From positions 248,001 through 312,000 of the forward strand of contig NRSV01000023.1 in the NCBI GenBank assembly GCA_002286855.1: a stretch of 64,000 bases of DNA. Reading direction: 5' to 3'. The notes under the pieces were generated by a model. That model was given only the letters and a program-made list of their open reading frames with translations, was not told the origin of the DNA and did no database searches. The position numbers were made by a program, and so were the translations under genes. Origin of the DNA: Bipolaris cookei. Lineage: Eukaryota > Ascomycota > Dothideomycetes > Pleosporales > Pleosporaceae. This document shows, one piece after another, positions 56,600 through 64,000 of the stretch; position 1 is the first letter of the stretch; the number at the start of each line of letters is the position of its first letter.

Positions 56600-57664
56600 A
56601 TGTGTCGCGTCCAGCTCCACTGTCCGAGTACATCCAAGACCCTTGACAACTTCGTCATCGGCGCGTACCAGAAACCAGAGCAAGTCCTACAAGGCGTGCG
56701 TCTAGCGCTAGACCTCAAGTTCGCAGCGCTCTACACCACCGACGCGAAGCCTATCAGCGATCCTAGTAAGACGCTGCAGGATGACGAGCGTGTGCTTGTT
56801 GCTGCCAGCGCGACGGAGACCATGTTGCCGGATGCAGTGTACGGCTACGTTATGTATGCCGGGGAAGAAGGCGAGGATGTTGATATCGACGTTGACGGGT
56901 ATGGCATAGACTGGCAGGTAAGAAATTCATTTCTTTCTCAGTTTTTTTTGGGTGTTCTACTGTTTTGATTCTGCATCTTGCTATTTTTTTTGCGTTTTTG
57001 CATTTGGAAGCGTCATGATGGGGGATAACGGAAAAAGAGTAAGTCTATTTCAATATGGGCATTGCATACTAAACCACTTTTTTCAACCACTTAGGACCTC
57101 ACCGATCGCGAGAAGTGCGCCCACATACTCAGCTTGGTGGAGTCAAAACCTTCGACGAGGAACAAGCTACGCGTCACGCGTGAGTGCGGTGCTGTGCGAG
57201 ATGATCTTGCAACGATCAACCAGCTGGAACTCGATAACGTGCCCGCGTCAACTACAGATCACGAGAAGTTTATCCAGGAAAGGTGGGATATGACTCTTGA
57301 TGCATTCTTCAAGCAGATCGCCAAGCACACGGCTACTTCGACTACGAAGTCGCACTTGACTTCTTCGTCGCTATCCCCTTCGACCGTGTCAGCTTTATCT
57401 GTCCTGTCGTCCATGACACATGGACAGGCGCGCCTCGCTGGCGAATTGCTGTGTGAGGCTGTTGCACTGCGTATGGAGAAGGATCAGGGCGACGCCAAAG
57501 ATTCTGTTTCACGTGAGGATGATGTGAGGAATGCGGTGGAGATTGTGTATGAGCGGGCAGGTGTGGTACCAGCGAAGTTGACGAAAGTCAGGGGGGGGAA
57601 GACGAAGGATCGGAAGAGGGCGAAGGGGAAGGGCAAGAATGTGGGTGGCAGTGCGGGTATGTGA
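56600..57664 (+). CDS. Uncharacterised two-exon protein with ubiquitin/doublecortin-like N-terminus
   Basis: Exons 56600-56917 and 57095-57664 give 295 residues; the splice leaves DWQ|DLTDREKC in frame. No family is recognised with confidence. The first 75 residues have a beta-grasp-like pattern, with KTLDNFVIGAYQKPEQVLQG, FAALYTTDAKPISDPSKTLQ and DDERVLVAASATE like the core of doublecortin or ubiquitin-like folds. The middle is helical (HEKFIQERWDMTLDAFFKQI). A Ser/Thr-rich linker leads to more helices and a basic tail (GGKTKDRKRAKGKGK) that could be a nuclear signal. The intron is 177 nt, longer than normal here. I could not fit an in-frame extra exon in it. Confidence 0.7.
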
Positions 57665-58174
57665 AGTGACTGTATGATGGATATTGACAGAGGCAGATTG
57701 AACATGGAAGAGGTGGTTTCAAGGAATGTATGAGTAATGGGGAGAAGGTAGGTCAGGCTAGCCAGAACGTGGCGGCATCTTGTCATTTTGACGGAGAGGA
57801 GGAATTTCTTTTGCCTTGTTCTAGTTGCAGAAAGTAACATAATAATGTTCTTTAGTAACCTAACGTACATATGCACTACAATAATTCTTGGTTCTCTTAT
57901 GATGTTATTATTATTATTATTATTATTATTCCATCAGAGTCTATCTGCAGTCAGTGACTATGTAAGACTTTGGCCAGAGGCCGTTCTAGGGGGTTTATTT
58001 ACAATGGGAGAGTTTAGGTGTAAAGTGCGACTATGGTGCTTCGGCCTTTGTCTAGTTAAGCAATAGCTATTGCTTACTAGACGCCTGTTACTAAAGAGAA
58101 GTTTGGTAACAGAAAGAGATGTTAGATAGCTAGGCAATCCTCCAGCGGGTTCTCTTAAGGGAAAAGAAAAAGCC
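57665..58174. other. Intergenic with (TTA)n microsatellite
   Basis: A TTA/ATT run lies at about 57904-57931. No gene seen. The missing front part of the Gal80-like remnant would be expected here but is not recognisable. Confidence 0.5.
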
Positions 58175-59028
58175 ATGCCGTCTATCCGCGCGGGCAAAGA
58201 CGTCTATGCCGAATGGCCGCTCGGTTCGAATCGAGTGCAGGCGGAGGAAATGCTCGCCGGCGTAAAGAAGAGTGGCATCAAGACTGTTGTTAGTCTACAA
58301 TCTCGTGTCAGTTCTTATACGCGGAAAGTCAAGGAACTCGTCGAATCAAAGGCCATTGGTGAGTTGGTCAGCTCGCAGTTTACCATCGAAACTGGATGGC
58401 TAGGTGACGTACTGTCACAGGCAGCCGATTACATGTTGAAGAAAGAAACCAGCGGAAACATCTTTACGATTTTGTTCGGGCATCCCGCAGATGCTGTGTT
58501 TTTTGCGCTTGGGCGGGTTGATGAATTCAGCTCTGTGCTGGCGACTAGGTGGCCAGAGGTCAGCCTAATGAAAGAAGATGGGTCGTTGGATAGGAAGGTC
58601 ACCCGCGAAACTCCGGATCATGTCCTTCTCCACGGTACCCTTGCCAAGTCTGGTGTGCCATTTTCGATTAATTTCAGGAACGGAAAGCTATTCAAAGGTA
58701 CCCCGACTTCTATTTGGCGCATCTTAGGTACCAAGGGTGAGATTTGCGTTACACCACATCTCTTATTTGGTATGCCTGTTGGATGCGAGAAGCTTGAGCT
58801 GTATGACCATGAAAAGGACAGTGTCGAAGAGATTCAGTGGAATATTCAGACGCTGTCAAAGATCTCTCAGTATTTGCAAAGAACATTGTTAAATTCTAGG
58901 AGCTATTCGCAAAGGGTGGAACAGTTCATCAAGGAATTGTCGATTTCAAACAAGCAGTCAAGATGTATGAAGTCGTTGACAAGATGGAAAAGAGCTGGGA
59001 GAATACACAGTTTTCAAATCTCTCTTAG
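58175..59028 (+). pseudogene. Gal80-like Gfo/Idh/MocA oxidoreductase remnant
   Basis: The frame begins inside the domain: AGKDVYAEWPLGSNRVQAEEM normally follows the NAD(P)-binding Rossmann core, which is absent. The downstream part is normal (TVVSLQSRVSSYTRKVKELV, GRVDEFSSVLATRWPEV, LLHGTLAKSGVPFSINFR, IWRILGTKGEICVT). Near 58840 the reading frame shifts. The proper ending continues in another frame (DAVKDLSVFAKNIVKF), then an internal TAG at 58897-58899, then ELFAKGGTVHQGIVDFKQAV to a stop at 59026-59028. The copy is therefore 5'-truncated, frameshifted and nonsense-bearing. The family is known for galactose repressor Gal80 relatives and sugar dehydrogenases. An assembly error could mimic the frameshift but not the missing front. 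Confidence 0.82.
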
Positions 59029-59813
59029 AGGAACGCAATTACGCGAAAATTTTAAAAACGCACGTGTATCATTGTGTTAACTAGTCCAACTATAAAGTTC
59101 ATGTTGATCACCTTAGAAGGTAGGGTCACCTACAGTGCAGCGGGACACACAAACAATAAGTGCTTTCTCCTTAGAAGGGGCAGGGTATTGCTGGCCTTCG
59201 TCCTTCGCTTTTCTTGATTGTCGTCCCTTAGACTCGATGAAGAAACCTTCATGTCTCCGCCAAAGAGCGATTTCGAGGATTACAAAGGTATCATGTTCCA
59301 TATAGTTCACAGCAATGTATGAAGACATCACAGGCGAGACCGATCGTGTCTGCTGCGGACACTCAAATACTCTACCGATGCCTTGTTGAATACTCAGGCC
59401 ATGGCCGCTCCGCTATACAGAAGCGTCAAGCTAGTGAATAACTGCCAAGGAGAAGATGAGCATTATACAACATGACCGGGACATAAGATTACAAGCGAGA
59501 CAAAAGATACACATAATACACTTTTGTTGCCGATCAAATCGACATCAAAGAGCGAATCACGCAAGAGAAGAAATAAGAGTCAAGATGGAGGAGAAAGAGA
59601 TGATGCATGACGTAGGAGAAAATGATAGAAGGATAGGGTCTGTATTAGACGATTCACGAAATGGAGACGAGATTCTAGACGGATCAGTATGCAAAACTGA
59701 CACACCTGACAAAAAAGAATAGGACAAAAACGAAACCGGTGCATATCCTGAATCCATGGGATCATCGCTCCATACTTACCGCCCTTAACCAACCTCAGAA
59801 AAAAAGGAGATTC
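59029..59813. other. Intergenic
   Basis: No gene seen; short frames on both strands lack domains. The right end is the 3' flank of the TLC-domain gene. Confidence 0.5.
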
Positions 59814-61043
59814 TTATGCTGCATGAGCAGCCCTCTGCGAAGGGTTTCGACTGCGAATCTCGCTCTGCTTGACTTCCAAGTGTGTCCCACTCTTATTCTT
59901 CTGAAACTGAAGCGACTTGGGAGACGCTACATTGACATAATCTTCGGTGTCCTTCTCAACGACACCCGGGGTAGAGACATGAATACCCTCAACCAAGACC
60001 TTTTCGTTTTCAGGTATTTCAACAGGAGCGGTGCTGACCTTGGGCTGTGCTTTCCTCGTACCAATAGGTGGGTCGAAGCGCTTGCGTAGTGTCTCGATCA
60101 TCTTGCTGAACCAGAACCAGTTGAGGCCATTTAGGATAAGGTTGGAGGCTAGGTAGGCAGAAACAAGCCAGAGTGGAATGGTTTGGCCAGCAGAATACTG
60201 AAGAAGATCATTCTTGAAGCCTGTATTGTTGACATAAGTGTCGTCTGACAGTTTGCCAACCTCGGGGTCGGGTTGTGGGACTTGGCCAGTCATGTATAGG
60301 TGGTAGACGTCGCCGAAGACGCGGATCGACTGGTAGGTTCCCCAGACAAGACGGCAGGAAAAGAAGGTGAACAGTAGCATTAGACCGTTGACGAACTGGA
60401 CGGTGCTACCAGTCATGTTGAGCTTGTCGCAAAACCAGTGGATGTTGAGGAAGGGCGAGGAGAGTTCGTAGAGGATAAAAGTGCACGCATAGTAGTTTAC
60501 GAATGGGCGCTGTACAAGCGATGAGTGCTCTGTTTTCAGATATCTGAGCCATGTACTTACAAAACCTAGCGAGAAGACGCAGAGAGCAGAGATGGCATGG
60601 AACAGCATGCCGATTCCAAAGATCTTGACATTCTGGACAGTGATGACCAAGTCCCACAGGAAGTATCCCCCGGCGAATGCCTGGATCAAGCCAGACGCAC
60701 CCGTGTATCCATGCACACGTTCTGTCCTGTCCATGCTATTCAACTCGTTGTCTGTCCACATGACCCATAGGGCCAGGACGCAGATGAGGGTGCTCTGGAC
60801 GAACGACACAATGTGGACATCCCAGTTTAGTTTTGTGCGAGCATTGAAGGTCGCATATACGCGAGGGAAAAAGATGCGCGAAAAGGCTGGCGCAATGAAG
60901 CGGTAGGTGACGTCGTACAGGACATAGGCAGCAGCAACCTCGTGGAAGTGCAGGGGCAGTGTGTTGAGGGATAGGTAGTCAGCCACAGGCTGAACATACT
61001 TGACAAGGCTCTCAGGCCGCGCGATGGGGAATGGGTCGTGCAT
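59814..61043 (-). CDS. TLC-domain (TRAM-LAG1-CLN8) integral membrane protein
   Basis: Exons 60561-61043 and 59814-60509 encode 392 residues. The 51-nt intron is a multiple of three, so the frame also reads through it; GTAAGT and TTGTACAG show it is spliced (LGF|RPFVNYY). The start at 61043 (MHDPFPIARPE) is the first in-frame ATG; the frame upstream lacks one. Several membrane helices are visible (VSFVQSTLICVLALWVMW, GLIQAFAGGYFLWDLVITV, LFHAISALCVFSLGF, FVNGLMLLFTFFSCRLVWG, IPLWLVSAYLASNLILNGL). GYFLWDL..HAI and YELSSPFLNIHWF are TLC marks, closest to TMEM56/TLCD4-like proteins of the ER or plasma membrane. The C-terminal 90 residues are polar and cytosolic. The lipid role is inferred. Confidence 0.9.
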   Translation of the reverse strand: MHDPFPIARPESLVKYVQPVADYLSLNTLPLHFHEVAAAYVLYDVTYRFIAPAFSRIFFPRVYATFNARTKLNWDVHIVSFVQSTLICVLALWVMWTDNELNSMDRTERVHGYTGASGLIQAFAGGYFLWDLVITVQNVKIFGIGMLFHAISALCVFSLGFVSTWLRYLKTEHSSLVQRPFVNYYACTFILYELSSPFLNIHWFCDKLNMTGSTVQFVNGLMLLFTFFSCRLVWGTYQSIRVFGDVYHLYMTGQVPQPDPEVGKLSDDTYVNNTGFKNDLLQYSAGQTIPLWLVSAYLASNLILNGLNWFWFSKMIETLRKRFDPPIGTRKAQPKVSTAPVEIPENEKVLVEGIHVSTPGVVEKDTEDYVNVASPKSLQFQKNKSGTHLEVKQSEIRSRNPSQRAAHAA

Positions 61044-62472
61044 GATGGTAGAGAGATGGCGGTGGTGGTGGAGGAGGTGAAGCGTGGGGCGGGCTAGGCG
61101 GAGGAGTGAGTGATGTAAGGGCGCCTGGGGGCGCACGCAGGGTAGGTGCAATGGGGGTCAAGAGATTTCAGGAAGTAGCGACTGTTGCGGGGTACGACGC
61201 AGTCTTTATACCGTCAGACAGAATGGGCGACTTCACAGGGCCGCATTCATGTACTTGTCTTGAGGATGCGTGTCGAAGATTGCGAATGACGACTGCGCAG
61301 GGCACAGCGCCCTGGTTCCAAGGACCTAGGCCGAGGTGCGATTAGCGAGCCGCCGGAGGGCTGCTCACGCCGCGCCAAAAGCACACGACACATTGCATTC
61401 ATGTGTGGACATATGTGGACGGTGACGTTGGAGTAAGGAACGTAGATATAGCCACGGGACCGTGTCATTCCAACCCATGTTCTGTATTATTTCTGTACAT
61501 AAGTGGTGTATGGCAATACATGTGTGCATACATACGCATACGTACCAGGGTCGCCAAGAGAGCACCCGAGCACGGTCTGCCCAGGGCCTATTAAACGAAC
61601 GCGTTTCCAACGCAGCGTATATGGAGGCCAGAAGCGTTGTAGAGCTTACTCAAGCCTGCTTGTATGCTACCCGCAGCCGAGTACTCATCCCAGCCAGCAT
61701 CCCGCTGTAAGACGCGCAATCAGCTGACGTCGTGCTTCTCGTGTGCCTAGTCCACGTGGGAACGCATACAACATTCCATCAGACAGAAGACGAGCCAAGC
61801 GTGTGACTTGTTTACTGCAGATGCTGTCTGGAGTAGATAGATATGTCGGACACGATCCTCCCTGTGGGTACTGCAAGGCTTCGCAAATAGCGAACGTGTT
61901 GAATCTAATAGTAAATCAGTGGTCATGCCAAGATCCTGCACACGTGACTAGCGCAGATTGAGCAAAAAATAAAGTTCCAAAAACATACAACAGCGGGAGT
62001 TTGCTAGTGGCCATCTTATCATAGACTAGACTGTTGTATTACTACATATGAGATGTGCTAGAGTAGGTGCGAAGACTTGGTTAAATATCCAAGATAGATC
62101 ACGTGATGTTATCGATATTCTACCTTGGCACTGCCGCACAGATGGAACACGACATCTTTACACCCTTTCGTACGCTATGTAAAGGCTTCAAGGCTTTAGA
62201 AGCTAGAGGATAAATAATCAATAACAAAGAAATATTCTTGCAGTGCTACGGCTATCCAAGGGCGTAGATGTGAAGTTCGCTCCTCACAACTATATATACG
62301 TAAGAGAGATTACCGTTGGCTCAGGTATAGCAAATGCAATGTAGGCGGGCGACTGCGGGGAACGCGAGGTTCATACGCGATAGGGTGCAGGGATCACAAT
62401 GCCTCCACCAAGAGTTCCGACTTTGCAGAGGTGGGACGGACAGCACAATTCCACCCTCCAGATGCTGCGACA
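61044..62472. other. 1.4-kb divergent intergenic region
   Basis: The promoters of the TLC protein (-) and mitochondrial seryl-tRNA synthetase (+). TAC/GTA- and CATA-rich patches occur near 61515-61545. No gene found. Confidence 0.5.
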
Positions 62473-63981
62473 ATGAGAGCTTTTCGACACTCGCTCACAG
62501 AGTGTACAACCAACCTAACAAAGTCGCTCCGCCCAGCCGTGGTCTCATCCCGCCGAAATTATGCTCAGCCCGTATTCGCACCCAAGCCCACAATCGACAT
62601 TAAGCACATCAGACAGAACCCAGGCCTCTACGAGCAGAATTGTATAGATCGCAACTATGGCGCGCATAGCAAATCATCATGGCGCATCATAGAACTACAT
62701 GACCAGTGGCTTGCCCTGCAGCAGAACAGTCGTAGCTTGCGGGAGCGCAACAACCAGCTGCGAGCCAAACTTGCAAGGGCAGCGGTGCAGGCCAAGAGCA
62801 GCGATGGGAAGTCTGCTGCCTTGCAGAAAGGAACTATTGCGGATGCAAAAGCTCTCAAGGAGGAATTGAGCTCTGTTGAAGCTCAGGAAACGCAGATACA
62901 AGATGAGATTGAAGCTCTGGCACAGGATCTTCCTAACTTGAGCAGCACGCACACTCCAGTCGGCGCCAATTTTGAAGTAGTCGGATACATCAATGCGCAA
63001 TCCGAGAGCGAGCCGCTACAATCCCAGTCTCGAAAATCGCACGTAGACATTGGACAAGAACTGGGCATCCTTGACTTCTCGGGCTCGTCGCAAACGTCAG
63101 GGTGGGGTTGGTACTTTCTTGTTGGAGATGGAGCAATGCTGGAACAGGCTCTGGTACAATATGCTCTGAGCGTCGCGCGGAACAAAGGGTGGAAAGTAGT
63201 TGCACCTCCTTCGATTGTCTACTCGCACATTGCAGCCGCATGCGGGTTCCAGCCGCGGGACCAGAACGGAGAGCAGCAAATCTATGCCATTGAGCAATCT
63301 GAAAAGGACAAAGCGAAGCCCCAGTTAGCCCTTGCTGGCACGGCCGAGATACCGCTCGCGGGCATGTATGCGAACCACAAGTTCGAACAAGCAGAGCTAC
63401 CACTCAAGACGGTTGGCGTCAGTAGATGCTATCGTGCGGAAGCGGGAGCAAGAGGAGCCAACACCAAAGGCCTGTACCGTGTTCACGAGTTTACAAAGGT
63501 TGAAATGTTTGCTTGGACACTACCTGACCACGCGGGCGAAGACTATTTTGCTGCTCAGCCAGCATCAAGTTCCGAAGCAGTCTTTGATGAAATGCTGACA
63601 ATACAGAAGGAAATATTGGAAGCGCTGGGGCTGCAATGTCGTATCTTGGAGATGCCAACTACAGATCTTGGGGCGAGTGCTATGAGGAAGCTGGACATTG
63701 AGGCCTTCTTCCCCTCACGACGAGAAAAGGACCAAGGCTGGGGCGAGGTGACGTCAACTTCAATGTGCACGGATTACCAGAGCCGTCGACTGCAAACGCG
63801 AGTGCGCGTCAAGGGCAAGCTGGAGTTCCCCTACACGGTCAACGGAACTGCCCTTGCTGTGCCCCGGGTGCTCGCAGCGATCCTGGAGAACCACTGGAAC
63901 GAAGATGAGCGCACTGTGACAATACCAGAGGTGCTGCGACCCTTTATGGACGGACAGGCGAAGATTGGAGCACAGCCCTAG
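62473..63981 (+). CDS. dia4: Seryl-tRNA synthetase, mitochondrial
   Basis: A single exon of 502 residues from the ATG at 62473. An N-terminal presequence (MRAFRHSLTECTTNLTKSLR, basic) points to mitochondria, fitting the yeast Dia4 type rather than cytosolic Ses1. The class II enzyme charges mitochondrial tRNA-Ser. Seen: KPTIDIKHIRQNPGLYEQNC, the antiparallel coiled-coil arm (LHDQWLALQQNSRSLRERNN to EIEALAQDLPNL), motif 1 (ALVQYALSVARNKGWKVVAP), motif 2 (GVSRCYRAEAGARG, YRVHEFTKVEMF) and motif 3 (VNGTALAVPRVLAAILENHW). LALAGTAEIPLAGMY is the TAE serine/ATP loop. It ends 19 bases before the window edge, so it is complete. Confidence 0.95.
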   Translation: MRAFRHSLTECTTNLTKSLRPAVVSSRRNYAQPVFAPKPTIDIKHIRQNPGLYEQNCIDRNYGAHSKSSWRIIELHDQWLALQQNSRSLRERNNQLRAKLARAAVQAKSSDGKSAALQKGTIADAKALKEELSSVEAQETQIQDEIEALAQDLPNLSSTHTPVGANFEVVGYINAQSESEPLQSQSRKSHVDIGQELGILDFSGSSQTSGWGWYFLVGDGAMLEQALVQYALSVARNKGWKVVAPPSIVYSHIAAACGFQPRDQNGEQQIYAIEQSEKDKAKPQLALAGTAEIPLAGMYANHKFEQAELPLKTVGVSRCYRAEAGARGANTKGLYRVHEFTKVEMFAWTLPDHAGEDYFAAQPASSSEAVFDEMLTIQKEILEALGLQCRILEMPTTDLGASAMRKLDIEAFFPSRREKDQGWGEVTSTSMCTDYQSRRLQTRVRVKGKLEFPYTVNGTALAVPRVLAAILENHWNEDERTVTIPEVLRPFMDGQAKIGAQP

Positions 63982-64000
63982 TGCTGGTAGGTTCCGTTCC

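Overview
The window is nuclear DNA of a filamentous ascomycete, most likely a dothideomycete of the order Pleosporales. The genus-level placement is inference. Evidence seen directly: intron-bearing protein genes with short GT...AG introns (mostly 44-86 nt) that carry CTAAC/CTGAC-like branch sites, no bacterial operons, and fungal gene families including Not4, Rsc9, Dph2, secreted lysophospholipase, Fot1/pogo transposon and Zn2Cys6 regulator. I resolve 21 intact protein genes, two gene remnants and one DNA transposon. No tRNA, rRNA or CRISPR was found.

Layout. 1-3238 has no gene but holds a 37-base G homopolymer. 3239-4079 is a small Dabb-domain gene with a 526-nt intron, followed by a nonsense-interrupted ORF at 4669-5327. 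6182-7516 (-) is the catalytic GDP-mannose pyrophosphorylase. 8866-9924 (-) is a 2H phosphoesterase. 10463-10870 (-) is an NTF2-like protein. 11937-12972 (+) is four-unit polyubiquitin with a heat-shock element upstream, and 13673-14907 (+) is an aldo/keto reductase. A 4-kb gene-free block (14908-18991) precedes a large Zn2Cys6 regulator (18992-21540, -), which itself has about 3 kb of upstream DNA. 24620-25168 is a cupin protein and 25568-27099 is farnesyltransferase beta.

The second half begins with Rsc9 (27545-30761, -), divergent from a Rec114-like meiotic gene (31120-32870, +). A Fot1-type element (33020-34570) has 30-bp terminal inverted repeats and TA duplications; it sits between the 3' ends of the Rec114-like gene and DPH2 (34615-36348, -). 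Then come a GPI-type lysophospholipase (36715-38800, -), a secreted carboxylesterase (41673-43754, +), a 2-oxoglutarate dioxygenase with a homopolymer insert (43804-45087, -), the GMPPA-type regulatory paralogue of GDP-mannose pyrophosphorylase (45614-47108, -), an uncharacterised coiled-coil protein (47557-50183, -) and Not4 (50755-53480, -). Not4 is divergent from the complex I 30-kDa subunit (53853-54869, +). The rest holds a DUF1349 protein, an unknown two-exon protein, a broken Gal80-like oxidoreductase, a TLC-domain membrane protein and mitochondrial seryl-tRNA synthetase.

The genes are mostly housekeeping (nucleotide sugar supply, ubiquitin, prenylation, chromatin remodelling, diphthamide, mRNA decay, respiration, mitochondrial translation) mixed with secreted hydrolases. 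I see no biosynthetic cluster. Two subunit types of the GDP-mannose enzyme lie about 38 kb apart on the same strand. The most distinctive items are the deleted but apparently un-RIPped transposon, the matched introns in ubiquitin units 1 and 2, the repeat-driven protein inserts and the decayed Gal80-like gene.
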